A stretch of DNA of 64,000 bases, taken from contig CADCSX010000003.1 in NCBI GenBank assembly GCA_902805475.1, positions 1,984,001 through 2,048,000 of the forward strand, read 5' to 3'. A program made the translations under genes and the position numbers. The DNA is from Entonaema liquescens. Its lineage: Eukaryota; Ascomycota; Sordariomycetes; Xylariales; Xylariaceae. Shown piece after piece: positions 22,751 to 35,800 of the stretch. Positions within the stretch are counted from its first letter, which is position 1, and every line of letters begins with the position of its first letter. The notes below the pieces were generated by a model that saw only the letters and a list, made by a program, of their open reading frames with translations, was not told the DNA's origin and made no database searches.

Positions 22751-23672
22751 GTTTGAGGGTGAAAAACATAGTGTATGAGTTTGTCATGGAAATTGTGCCG
22801 GAGTATAAAATGATACGATATGATGAGATAATCTGAAGCTATTTAATGATATTTAGATTTACGGTTAACAAGTCGTTGTATGAATATAGAAATATTTGGA
22901 TATTCTAGCCAACTTCGCTGCATTGTGAGAGCAAGAAGATAATGGTGGTTGTATAAGTTGGGGTGAAGTTAAATTAAAGTTCGCAGATAAGATTTAAACT
23001 ACCTAGGTAATATTAACGAAAGGGAAACTGCTGCCGATAATTATTATAAGACTGGTCGATACTCTAAATTACCCAAGAGGTACCTATATTTTAATAATAT
23101 AGAGTTTGAATGTGTTAGTGTGGCCCATCGCGTGATAGGTAGGTAGACATCGAATTGTATCAACTTAGTAGGTAGTTACTAGGATCTCATACTTAGTTAT
23201 TCGTAGATTTCGAATCATATTCCGGGGAATGATGATTAAAATCCGCGATCATGCGCATCTCATATCTTCGATCTATAATCTTGAATCTAGATACGACGGT
23301 ACAATTATTAAACGCCCAGGTGATCAAAAGTAATTGGATTGATTTGAAGCTATCTTAATTAGCCTCGATGCTAGTCTCCCTGTTCAGCTTGGTCTGGATG
23401 CGGGGCCAACCGAGAGTTATGCCATAGTCATGACGTCGATATAACGCGAGTCGTTTCGCACGCCGGAGCAGACATTCCTATGGTAGAATAACGTAAAAGT
23501 AATTCTTTGTTTTTTTTCTATTATAATGAACTGAGCCGTACCATATAATTATTATTAATGTAATTAGTACTGAAGAGCTGTGATATTGTCCCTACCGGTA
23601 GCTATTATTACACGCCTTTAACATATATTCAATTAATATCAAGCACTGCGCCGAGAACGGTCAAGCTGCAGA
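22751..23672. other. Intergenic region, AT-rich
   Basis: About 920 bases between the secreted-protein gene and the membrane hydrolase-like gene, both on plus. It contains TACCTAGGTA-like motifs (around 23000 and 23080) and AT-rich DNA; no gene or RNA is visible. Confidence 0.5.
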
Positions 23673-25452
23673 ATGAATAAGCTTTGGGGAGGGTCCAGTA
23701 GGCAGGACGATAGTCCGCGGGATTCGCTGGATCAAGATCGAGAGATTGCGCCGAATGAGCATACTCGTCTATTACCGAACCGAGTTGATAGCACGAATTA
23801 CTTGAGTCCGGATGATCCAGCAGTAGGCATTCTCGTACACAGTACTTCCACATGTCCAATACTAACGGGCTGTTAGGTTTCGCCGTATAATCTATGGAGC
23901 GTACGAATCGTCAGGTATCTCACGATCCTCTTTACAATTCTCACCTTCGCATGGTGGATCATCTTACTCGTTTCGACCTTCGTTACGCCTCCAGGCTTCC
24001 ATACGCGGGGCTCGGGCTTCTTCCCTTTTAGCTATGCTAGCTTAGCGCTATCGAATCTGCTCTTCACTCTCATATTCTTTGCTATTCCTTCGAAACCGGT
24101 CCGGGTATTGAGCATAATATTGGGAGTGTTGCTCTTAGTCGATACCGTCTTGTTGCTGGCAATAGAAAAGACACGGCATGAAGAGGGTTGGGTAGGAATG
24201 GTCAGTGTGCTATGTGAGTGTGTACTCTCTTGAAAATAAAGAGTCCGAGATTAACAATTTGGTTAGGGGCGTTTCTTATGGCTCTCTGGACCCTGCTCAC
24301 CGATCGTTTGGTCGAATGGGGTAAAACCGAGGAGGAAGAACGACTGACTGGCAGAGCTGAAACGCGCCGCACTTTGGCTGAGTGGACTGCTGTTCTAGTG
24401 TCTACCCTCTCTATGGTTATATTTGCCATTGCCGTCATACTGATAACTTGCACTCTAATTCTTCGGGGCCTCGATGCTGGGCTGGCACCGCCAGGAGAGT
24501 TGTTTTGGGTTGATGGAGATAAATACATGATGCATGTTTATTGTCATGGGAACAAAACTAATTCAGAGGGCACTAAGTTGCCTACGGTGTTGCTGGAAGG
24601 CGGGGAAAGCCCGGTAGAAGACGGACTATGGCAGTTTGCCGACAATGCAATCAGCAACGGGTCAATTAGTCGGTACTGTTTCGTTGACCGACCCGGACTT
24701 GCTTGGGTAAGCAGGCAAAAGCTAAGGCTACCTATATATAGTGCTGACATGCTATAGAGCGATACTGCGCCGTCACCTCTGTCCGCCGGAATGGCAGTGG
24801 AGGCCGTCAGCGAAGCCCTTGCTAGAGCTGGAGAAGATGGCCCCTGGAGTAAGTTCTCATGCAACGCTTTAAAATATGACTTTCACTAACACGTTAGGTA
24901 GTTCTCGCAAGTGCTGGCATTGGTTCCGTTTATTCCCGGATCTTTTCTGCTCGCCACGGTAGCGACGTCAAAGGGCTTCTATTCATAGACCCGCTCCACG
25001 AAGATGACCTTGGCGGCGTTGGTTCGCCGAGTCGGGGATTCATACTCTGGATTAGGGGCATAATCTCACCCCTTGGCCTTGCTCGTATTCCGGGTGCTCT
25101 TTTCAATGGTCGAACTAAAGAGGACCGCGTTTGGGGCCAGTCGGCATACCAAACGGGGAAATATCTGTTTGCGAAGTTGCAGGAAAACCTGGTAGCTGAT
25201 ACGTTGTCGAAACGTGATCTGGCTAGCAGCACGGCAATTCAGAACCCAGATGTTCCATTGAACCTAATTAGCTCTGGCGACAGAATACGGAGAGACAGTG
25301 GATGGGAGGATAAACAGAGGGATCTCAGCCATGTTACACACAAGTTGAAGCATTGGGACATTGTGAACAAGGCGCCGCACCGAGTCTGGGATACGCGCGA
25401 AGGCCGCGATGTTATTGAGAAGAGGCTGAAGGAGTTGGTGTATGATGCATAA
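23673..25452 (+). CDS. Integral membrane protein with alpha/beta-hydrolase-like domain
   Basis: Exons 23673-23822, 23877-24213, 24267-24706, 24758-24848 and 24902-25452 agree in phase and give 522 residues. The N-terminal half has about four membrane segments (for example LTILFTILTFAWWIILLVS and VSTLSMVIFAIAVILIT). The C-terminal half has the layout of an alpha/beta hydrolase: LPTVLLEGG strand, RYCFVDRPGLAWSDTAPSPL, then a helix and the nucleophile-elbow position LASAGIGSVYSRIF, then LLFIDPLHED. A normal GxSxG serine elbow is not present; the elbow reads SAGIG, so catalysis by the usual serine is doubtful. Similar fungal proteins are often labelled mitochondrial integral membrane proteins, a name I cannot verify here. 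The acceptor of exon 5 (GGTAG, 24901) was chosen over an AG five bases upstream because only it keeps the frame. Confidence 0.83.
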
Positions 25453-26005
25453 ATTGGTGCGAGGAGATGTCTATGTCTATATCATTATTTCTAATTCTGC
25501 ATCTTAAGAGAGCGTAGCGCAGGCCCGTGGATGAATATTTTGTTTGTTTGCATATGGTATTTTATGGGATTGGAACAGGTCAAATAAGCGATGTGGTCAT
25601 TTGGTATTGGTAATATGGCAGTTATATTCGAAATATTTCCTCATTCGTAACTGTGAGCTTTTTATCATAGTTGTCTGTTATCGAGAAGTGTTCATTGATC
25701 GAGTTGGAGAAACGCACGAAATACTTAACCATGTACCTATGTACCTATGAGTACCTAAGTACCTACCTAGGTAAGTACCTAGTCCACACCGCTTTCCTAT
25801 TATGTATTTTAATTGACGTCGTGCAAATCAGAAGCGCGTTCTTCACGCGTCGGTGGGGCTCCTCTATGTTGAACGCCTCGGACAAAGTTCAGTTAATATA
25901 GGTCTGTGCAACTATTTATGGCAGTTTAGAAGATTGTCGTTATCGCATTCGACGAAATACCCATCTTAGACTATATGATCTTCTGAGGGTCGGTTGAACC
26001 ACGAT
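25453..26005. other. Intergenic region with TACCTA/TAGGTA cluster
   Basis: About 550 bases. A dense set of GTACCTA and TACCTAGGTA motifs lies at about 25733-25785. Otherwise AT-rich, with no gene. Confidence 0.6.
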
Positions 26006-27349
26006 ATGGCTAGCTTCTTCGATTTGAAGGCGCGCAAAGCTGCCGCGGCTAGCGGTGCAACAACAGCCAAAGTAGAAGAGTCTAAGCAGAACACCAGGAA
26101 GCAGCCATGGGTAGAAAAATAGTATGTCTCCTTGCAGGTTGAATTGTTGGTAAAAGAGGTGAAAAGAAGAGCTAACCCGTCATTCATAAGTCGTCCGAAA
26201 ACCCTAAGCGATGTCACAGCTCAGGATCACACCGTAAATGTCCTTCAACGTACGCTCCAAGCCTCTAATGTAAGTCTACACCATGAAGATTTGCTAAAAA
26301 TAAGTCAGCTCATGTTCTAATGCTTTGTAATTACAGCTTCCTCACATGCTCTTCTATGGCCCCCCTGGAACGGGTAAAACCTCCACGATCCTCGCTCTCG
26401 CGAAAGAGCTATACGGACCAGAGATGATGAAGTCACGTGTCCTCGAACTCAATGCTTCCGACGAACGAGGAATCTCTATCGTACGAGAGAAAGTAAAAGA
26501 CTTCGCTCGTATGCAGTTGACGAACCCACCTGCGGGATACAAGAAGCGCTACCCCTGCCCGCCCTTTAAGATCATTATTCTCGATGAGGCGGATAGCATG
26601 ACTCAAGATGCTCAGAGCGCCCTTAGACGAACAATGGAGACGTACAGCAAGATCACGCGATTCTGCCTGATTTGCAACTACGTCACCAGAATTATCGACC
26701 CTCTAGCGAGTCGATGCAGCAAGTTCAGATTTAAGAGCTTAGACCAGGGAAATGCGAAGAAGCGTCTAGAGGAGATCGCTAGCAAAGAAGGGGTTACGCT
26801 TGAGGATGGCGCTATTGATGCACTCATCAAGTGTAGCGAGGGCGACTTGAGAAAGGCGATCACGTTCTTACAAAGTGCAGCAAGGCTGGTGGGCGCTATC
26901 GAGAAGGGAGACGACGAAGGAGATAAAATGGATGTGGACGACGATGCTAAGATTGTCACTGTTAAGATCATAGAGGAGATTGCTGGTGTGATACCAGATC
27001 AAACCATATCAACACTGCAGAAGGCGATGCAACCCAAATCCGCCGGCGCGACTTATCAGGCTATCGCTAAGGTCGTAGAAGAGATGGTCGCGGATGGATG
27101 GAGTGCTGGACAGGTTCTTTCCCAAGTAAGTTTTTGTACATGATTCCTCGATGCTAACAACCAACTAATGTGTACATATAGTTATATCAAACCGTCATCC
27201 AAGATGAGATGGTTCCTGATATAGCAAAGAACAAGATAACCCTGGTTTTCTCGGAGGTGGATAAGCGATTAGTAGATGGTGCTGATGAGCATCTATCTAT
27301 TTTGGACCTAGCTCTAAGGATATCAAACATACTGGCTGGGAAAAGCTAA
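26006..27349 (+). CDS. rfc2: Replication factor C small subunit (Rfc2 type)
   Basis: Exons 26006-26121, 26191-26269, 26337-27125 and 27182-27349 keep phase and give 383 residues. RFC subunits form the AAA+ clamp loader that opens PCNA and places it on primer ends in replication and repair. The signature is clear: QPWVEKYRPKTL with intron 1 inside it, Walker A FYGPPGTGKTS near residue 72, LELNASDERGI, Walker B IIILDEADSM near 147, and SRCSKFRFK near 190 (the arginine finger SRC). The order AQDHTV-NLPHMLFYGPPG and the ERGISIVREKVKDFAR block match S. cerevisiae Rfc2 (human RFC4) rather than the other small subunits. The 3' end faces the coiled-coil gene at 190 bases. Confidence 0.96.
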
Positions 27350-27539
27350 ACCCAGTTTTCCAAGATCTCTGATGCCCGGATACACCTACTTATAGGAATG
27401 TAATACAGCACATGGTTAATGTCATAGCATACGGCGTTGGGTGTACAAAACATGAATGTATTTACTAGGAAGATTCTCTAGGCTGTATTTGCAAATAATG
27501 CCTAGATAGATCTTAGCCTTAGTGAAATGACCATGCCCT

Positions 27540-29110
27540 TTACTCGTTTATCAACCCAAGATTTCCGTCCAATTTCGCGTAGATGCTTTGTCCCTTCGCC
27601 TTCTCAACCTTCTTCTCCCTGTGCTTCCTAACACGTGTTCCGCTGTTCTCGTCTTCCCCTACCCACATGTCATGTTCAGCGCCGCGCCCCTCCCCGGTCA
27701 CATCCTCCGACTCAGCTTCTTCTTTATTAAGCAATTTGCGGACTTCATCTAGAGCCTGCATGGCATCTTCGGCTGCCACCTGGCCCTCCTCAACCTTCTC
27801 GAAGACAGTTTCAAGGGTGGCAATCTGCGCCGACTGTGCCGACAAAATCCAAGGCTCAATCTGGTCTGTCACATTGGCCTTACCGACTCCCTTTGTCATC
27901 GAACCGAAGCTCTGCCGCGGTTTCTCTGAACGCTTGGCGGGATATTTAGGGAGAAGATGGCTTTCTTCAACCAGGTGGTCTAGGATCTTATTGAGGTCTT
28001 GCTGCTGCTTAGCAAGAGAGGCGTTGATGTGAGACTTTTCTTGGATAAGACCCTTTTGCTCGCGCGAGATGGCTTGTAATTTCTCGAGGTATGGTGTTAG
28101 TAGAAAGGCTTCAGAGGCTGCGTTGCTGGTATTGCTGAGTGCAAGATCGTTGAGCTGGCGCTGTTGCCGCTCCGGCTTCCGCGGCCGTTGGAGATTCAGC
28201 TGCTCTAATTGAGCTATCGAACCGATGATCTCCTTACGGAGGTCCACATGCCGCTGGTATTCCCTCTGAATTTCAGCCATGTGTGCCTCCTGGTTGAATT
28301 CTCGTCTCCTTGTCGCTGTTTGCACGGTGACTCGGAACTGGGCTCCTCCTCTTCGCCACCGGCTTTGCTTAGCATAGCCTCGATCCAGTTGATGAGACTG
28401 TCCTTTACGGCGTTGAGAGCCTGTAGTTGAACTTCTGGAGGAAGACGGCCAGGATCAATTGGATTTTTGGCTTTTAATTTCTCGAAATTTTGCTTCTCCC
28501 GTTGTGCTAGGAGCTTATTACGTAGGACTGCTGACTGGAGTCGTGCAAGAAGAGCCTTGATTTCACGATTTGGGGCATCCCGGTCCTGAGTGAAGCCCTC
28601 CATAAGTTCTTTGGGAAGTGAGGGGAGAGGGGAGCAGCCTTTAAACATGGTCTCAGGATCTAGGAAGTCTGGAGCCGCCGCGGGTTGCTGATTTAGCTCT
28701 TCTAGGTACTTGTCGACTATGCTAAGTCTTTTATGCTCTTGCTCCAAGGCATTTACCTCAATTTGAAGTTGCAGGAGCTGTGCCTGCTGATCTTCTTCAG
28801 GTGGAGATGCGAGAGAAGCAATTGCTGCATCATGCTCTTCTTGTAATGCAGTAAAGCTTGATCGTATTTCAATATTTCTCCGAGCTGCTTCGACATACTC
28901 TCGATAAGTGCCCTGCAAGGCCTCGGATGGTGTGATGGTAGTTTCTAAGTCAATGAGCGACAAGGGGCTATTAAGCTGTTCGGTTCCCAAACATTGTGCC
29001 AAATCATGAGCCAGATGTCGCTTTACGGCGGTCACCTCATCGCGAGGGCGTATCCTGTGATTGAGAACCTCGCGAGTTTGCTCACACAGCTTTTTATCCA
29101 TAGTGTCCAT
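27540..29110 (-). CDS. Coiled-coil protein of unknown function
   Basis: Two minus-strand frames must be joined: the 5' part from the ATG at 29110 and the 3' part ending at 27540. A 71-base intron at 28408-28338 (donor GTAAAG, branch-like GCTAAGC, acceptor CCCAG) joins them in phase, giving 499 residues. A 44-base alternative (28359-28316, donor GTGGCG) also fits and would keep the segment SLINWIEAMLSK as protein. The product is helical and Gln/Glu/Lys/Leu-rich almost throughout, with heptad-like stretches (LQLQIEVNALEQEHKRL; ERQQRQLNDLAL) and a conserved-looking GSMTKGVGKANV near the middle. Such proteins are common in microtubule or kinetochore complexes (for example augmin-type subunits), but I cannot assign it. 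The frame is also open upstream to 29239; the start at MDTMDKKL was preferred because earlier sequence is AT-rich. Confidence 0.7.
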
Positions 29111-29818
29111 GAAGACTGAATCGTGTTGAGTATTGATGCCTAAGCGTGACTGGTTTACAAGTATGTAAAGCTTTTCATAGGAAATGGTTTTAGAACGTAG
29201 AGTGATCTTCAAGTGGAACTCAAATGTTATCAAGCACAAATAATTAATGTAGCTAAATGCATCTCTATGCTGTTATACAAATGCGCATTTCTGTTTACGA
29301 ATTTCTCTAATAGGATGAAGCTACTTGGATACTCGTACCGGGTACATTTTGAAAAGTACTCAACTTTAAATCGACTGCCGTAACCAACTCACCGTTAGAG
29401 TCTCTCATTGGCTGAGCGTATATTTGTGCCCCGCTCTTACTTAAAAGACGGTATGGACATCCACTGTACGTAACGCTGTTTAGAAGTTTTAGCTAGGTAC
29501 CTTCAAAGCTAAAAGTTATCGTAGAACGCGAAAAGATCTAGCTTCATACTTCATAAATTTCCCATCCAAGGTCGATTGGTAGCCTTTCTCACTTAAGCCA
29601 GCCCAGGAGTTTTTTTTTTAATTTAATATCAAGTGAAAAATCGGAGCGAAAGCAAAACTCTATATATTCTGCGTAGCATCTCCTAAATGCTATTTCTGCA
29701 GACACGCGCGGCGCCCTTGTCCATTTGATGAAATTGGACCTGCCGACACACTCGTTTTCCCGCCACCTTATAGTACTGCCGTCAACAAGCAAGCTATTCG
29801 ACTCAACATATCTCCAAG
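29111..29818. other. Intergenic region between divergent genes
   Basis: About 700 bases between the starts of the coiled-coil gene (minus) and brr2 (plus), presumably a shared promoter region. It is AT-rich near 29230-29330 and has a T-run at 29611-29619. Nothing else is seen. Confidence 0.5.
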
Positions 29819-32800
29819 ATGGCGGACCATCATCGAGATGTGTCGCAGTACAAGTACTCGGCTATGTCCAACCTGGTTCTCCAGGCGGATAGACGCTTTG
29901 TTACGCGGCGAACCGACGAGGCTACTGGCGACCCAGAATCCCTTGCTGGCCGCCTGAGGATCAACGATATGGGCTCTAGAGTCGCGCGCGATACTGCACC
30001 CAAACAGAAGAAGGTTACAGGCTTGCGGGATATTGAAAGGGGAGATGTACAAGAGGGCAAGGATATCCTCGCCCGCGAACAAAGAAAGGGCAAAGGTGAC
30101 CCGTCGCAGATGAGAGGAACGGGTATCCTTGGACAGACAGATCTGCTAGTCGAAGGCCTCAGATATCGGCCGCGTATACCGGCTACTCGTGCCACTTATG
30201 ACCTCATATTAAACGTTGTGAGAAGTAATCTGGGCGATGTATCCCATGAGATTGTTTTGAGTGCAGCAGACGCTGTCCTAGAATATCTTAAAGATGAGGA
30301 TATGAAGGATTTCGACAAGAAGAAGGAAATCGATGACCTGTTGGGTGCCACCTTAAATCCCAAGCAATTCAACGAGTTAGTCAACCTCGGGAAGAAGATT
30401 ACAGATTATGATACCCAAAATGACGACGAAGACATGGATACAGGTGCAGGTGTGGCTGAAGGCGACGAAGAACTTGATGAACGCCAGGGTGTTGCCGTTG
30501 TATTCGATGACGAAGAGGAGGACGATGAAGCGGCCTTGGTCAACGAAATCAGAGACGAGTCCTCAGATGACGAAGCAGTCTTCGATAAGGACGAGCAGGA
30601 CTTGGCCGGCTTGGAGGAACAGGCAACCGCTGGAGGCGCTGGGGAAGATAGAGATCTTGAACAGGCGGGTTTAGCGGACGGTGAGGAAATGGTAATTGAC
30701 TCTGGCTTAACTGAGGCTAAACGTGGGGGGTCATCTAAGGAAACAAATTATATCCCTGCGCGTCAAATCGACGCCTACTGGTTGCAAAGAGAGATCGGAA
30801 ATATCTATACAGATGATCACATTCGCCACGAAAAGACCGCCCAAGCTTTACATATCCTTTCCGGAGAACCTGATGAACCTGGTGGAGACGAAAAGCAGCT
30901 AAGAGAGATCGAAAATGAACTGATGGAGCTCCTCGATTACGAGCATCACGAAGTCGTTCAGAAGCTCATCGAGAATCGTGAAAAGATTGTCTGGCTTACA
31001 CGCTTAGCTAGGGCTGAGGGTGACGAGGAAAGGGGCGTTATTGAGCGGGAGATGGCTTCCGAGGGCGTCAGGTGGATTCTGGATGAGCTTCGAGGTAAAA
31101 AGGGTGGTGAAGTCGCAAAAAAGATGGAGATCAAGATGGACATTGATGTTCCAGCATCGTTCAGTACAGCACCAAAGGCCGAACGAGCAGAAGGCCAACT
31201 CGTCGGCGGGCTTCAACCGCGGAAGTTCATCAATCTCGAAAATCTCATATTCGACCAAGGCAACCATCTCATGACAAATCCTAAAGTCAGACTCCCTGAA
31301 GGCTCGACAAAAAGGACCTTTAAGGGCTACGAGGAGATCCACGTCCCCCCACCCAAGAAACGTAACCAAGCAGACGAAACCAATATCCCCATCACCGATA
31401 TGCCCGAGTGGGCTCGTGTGCCTTTCAGTTCGGCTAAAGCGCTGAACAAAATCCAGACCAAGTGCTTCCCGACTGCGTTTGAGGACGATGGAAACATGCT
31501 TATCTGTGCACCAACTGGTAGCGGTAAGACGAATGTAGCCATGCTGACCATTCTACGGGAGCTTGGGAAGCACAGAGACCCAAAGACGGGGGATATTGAC
31601 TTGGATGCTTTTAAAATTGTATACATTGCGCCCTTGAAGGCTCTGGTTCAAGAGCAAGTCGGAAATTTCGGTGCGCGCCTGAAGCCATATGGCGTAACGG
31701 TAGCCGAATTGACTGGTGATCGCCAACTAACGAAACAACAAATTTCGGAGACGCAGATAATTGTTACGACACCCGAGAAGTGGGATGTTATCACACGAAA
31801 AGCGACGGATCTGACCTACACTAATCTTGTGCGACTGATTATTATCGACGAAATTCACCTTTTGCATGACGAACGTGGGCCGGTCATTGAAAGTATCGTA
31901 AGCAGGACTATTAGGAAGACCGAGCAAACTGGAGACCCAGTTAGGCTCATCGGCTTATCTGCTACTCTACCGAACTATAGAGATGTGGCTAGCTTCCTTC
32001 GTGTAGACCCTATCAAGGGACTTTTCCACTTTGATGGTTCCTACCGACCGTGCCCTTTGAGGCAAGAGTTCATCGGAGTTACTGAGAAGAAAGCCATCAA
32101 GCAACTCAAGACGATGAACGATATTACATATAATAAAGTTATCGAGCATGTCGGCACCCACCGGAACCAGATGCTCATTTTTGTTCATTCCCGAAAGGAA
32201 ACCGCCAAAACCGCCAAATACATCCGAGATAAAGCCCTCGAGATGGAAACAATTAACCAGATCCTGAAGCATGATTCCGGCTCGAGAGAAGCTTTGAATG
32301 AAATAGTTAATGATATAGCGGATGCCGACTTGAAGGATCTTATCCCTTACGGGTTTGGTATCCATCATGCAGGTATGAGTCGTCTTGACCGATCCGAAGT
32401 CGAGGGTCTCTTTTCCGCCGGTCTGATTCAAGTCCTTGTTTGTACGGCTACGCTTGCCTGGGGTGTCAATCTTCCGGCACACACTGTCATTATCAAGGGT
32501 ACCCAGGTCTACTCACCGGAGAAAGGTAGCTGGGTGGAGTTGAGCCCCCAGGACGTTTTACAGATGTTGGGTCGTGCCGGGCGACCCCAGTACGATACGT
32601 ACGGCGAGGGTATTATCATTACATCTCAGAGCGAAATGCAATACTACCTGTCACTGCTCAACCAACAACTGCCAATCGAAAGCCAGTTGGCTAGTAAGCT
32701 TGTGGATAACCTTAATGCAGAAATCGTTCTAGGAAATGTCCGAAGTAGAGACGAAGGAGTAGAATGGCTAGGCTACACCTATCTCTTCGTTCGAATGCTA

Positions 32801-35800
32801 AGATCGCCTGGACTTTATAGCGTCGGTGCTGACTATGAGGATGACGAAGCCTTGGAGCAGAAACGAGTTGATCTTATACATTCAGCGGCTACCGTGCTGA
32901 AAAAGTCGAATCTGGTCACCTACGATGAGAAGACTGGAAAGGTCAAGGCAACTGAGCTTGGAAGAATAGCATCCCACTACTATATCACCCATGGATCAAT
33001 GGACACCTATAACAAATTAATTCAGCCTTCAATCACGACAATCGAACTTTTCAGGGTGTTTGCTCTCAGTGCCGAGTTCAAATATATACCTGTTCGACAA
33101 GATGAGAAGTTAGAACTGGCGAAGATTCTAGCCAGGATACCAATCCCCGTGAAAGAAAGCATCGAGGAGCCGCACTGCAAGATTAACGTCTTGTTACAGG
33201 CCTACATCAGCCGTCTCAAGCTCGAGGGCCTGGCTCTCATGGCTGACATGGTTTATGTCACACAATCCGCAGGTCGTATCCTTCGTGCTATTTTTGAAAT
33301 TACTCTACAAAAAGGGTGGTCTAATGTCGCGAAGACGGCCTTGGATTTGTGTAAGATGGCAGAGAAGAGGATGTGGCTAACCATGACGCCGTTACGACAG
33401 TTTCCTCGGTGTTCTCGAGATATAATCGCTAAAGCTGACAGATTAGATATCCCGTGGAGTAGCTATTTTGACCTCGACCCTCCCCGGATGGGGGAACTGC
33501 TTGGAATGCCGAAAGCAGGGCGTATTGTCTGCGACCTTGTATCCAAGTTCCCGCGGGTTGAGATTCAAGCACAGGCTCAGCCGATGACCCGTTCTATGCT
33601 TCGAGTTGAACTGTCTATTACGCCCAACTTCCAATGGGATGACGAAGTACACGGGTTGGCGGAGAGTTTCTGGATTATTGTTGAAGATTGTGACGGCGAG
33701 GATATTCTATTTTATGATCAGTTCCTCTTGCGCAAGGACTATGCTATATCGGAATCGAACGAGCACTTGGTCGACTTTACCGTCCCCATTACCGATCCTA
33801 TGCCCCTAATTACTTTATTTCTGTCATTTCTGATCGATGGTTGCAATCAGAGACAAAGTTGGCCGTTTCATTTCAAAAGCTTATTCTGCCCGAGAAGTTC
33901 CCGCCTCATACCCAGCTTCTGGATCTACAACCCCTTCCGGTCGCCGCGCTGAAAGCAAAGGACTTTTCCAACTTGTACGAGTCTTGGAATTACTTCAACA
34001 AAATTCAGACGCAAACTTTTAATTCCCTTTACACAACGGATGATAATGTCCTGATTGGTTCTCCAACCGGTAGTGGGAAGACCGTCTGTGCCGAGTTCGC
34101 TCTTTTGCGATTATGGTCCAAACCAGAGACTGGCCGTGCCGTATACATCGCGCCGTACCAGGAAATCGTTGATATCAGATATCAGGACTGGAGCAAGCGT
34201 CTCAGTCACTTACGTGGCGGTAAGGAGATAGTCAAGCTTACAGGAGAAACGGCAACGGACTTAAAGTTGCTCGAGAACGGGGACCTGATCTTAGCCACAC
34301 CAACACAATGGGATGTTCTCTCTCGGCAGTGGCAGAGACGCAAGAATATTCTCACAGTGGAACTGTTCATTGCCGATGAGCTTCATCTCCTTGGCGGTCC
34401 GTTGGGGTATATCTACGAAATCATAGTATCTCGCATGCACTATATTCGTACCACTGCTCAACTAGCGATGAGAATTGTTGGGTTAAGTGTTTCGCTTGCG
34501 AACTCACGGGACATTGGCGAATGGATCGACGCTAAAAAGAAGGACATCTACAACTTCAGCCCTCATGTCCGCCCTGTACCTCTTGAGCTTCGCATCCAGT
34601 CTTTCTCTATTCCCCATTTCCCATCCCTTATGCTTGCTATGGCTAAACCAGCGTACCTTGCAATCACTGAGTTGTCATCAGACCAACCGGCTCTTATTTT
34701 CGTACCCAGTCGGAAACAAACAAGGTCGAGTGCTCGTGACATTCTCGCTGCCTGCCTGGCGGAAGACGACGAAGACAGGTTTTTGCATGTGGATGTTGAC
34801 CAGCTTCGTCCTCTTCTAGAGCGTGTTCACGAAGAAGCATTAGCCGAAGCACTGTCGCACGGTGTTGGATACTACCATGAAGCTCTCAGCCAAAGTGACA
34901 AGCGTATTGTTCTCCACCTATACAAACAGGGCGCAATCCAGGTCCTAGTCGCATCTCGTGATGTATGTTGGGAACTGGACTGCACTGCGCACCTAGTAGT
35001 GGTGATGGGCACTCAGTATTTCGAGGGTCGTGAACACCGTTACGTCGACTATCAGTTAAGCGAAGTGCTCCAGATGTTTGGGAAAGCTTTACGGCCGTCT
35101 CGGGATGGCCGTAGTAGGGGTGTCCTCATGGTTCCAGCCGTCAAAAGAGAATACTTCAAGAAATTCCTAAACGAGGCCCTTCCAGTCGAGTCGCACCTTC
35201 ACAATTTTATGCATGACGCTTTCGTTACTGAGGTCAGTACAAAGATGATTGAGTCTGCGGATGATGCTATCAACTGGACGACGTTTACGTATTTCTATCG
35301 CCGACTGCTAGCAAACCCTAGTTACTATAGTTTGACAAGTCCCACACATGACGGCCTGAGCAGCTATCTCTCCGACTTGGTCGAGACTACGCTAAAGGAG
35401 CTTACTGAGTCGAAGATCATCGACTTTGATGAAGATGATGGCTCCGTTGCCCCCCAAAATGCGGCCATGATTGCAGCATATTACAACATCTCGTACATTA
35501 CAATGCAGACGTTCCTGTTATCATTGACAGCAAGAACGAAGCTCAAGGGAATACTGGAAATTGTAACATCGGCTACGGAATTTGAGTCCATACAGATTCG
35601 ACGGCATGAGGATAATTTACTTCGACGAATCTATGATAGGGTCCCAGTTAAAATGTCTGAACCAGCGTATGACTCGCCGCATTTTAAGGCGTTCGTATTG
35701 CTACAAGCACATTTTTCCCGAATGCAACTCCCTATCGACCTAGCTAAGGATCAAGAAGTAATCATATCGAAGGTGTTGAGTCTCCTAAGCGCGACGGTTG

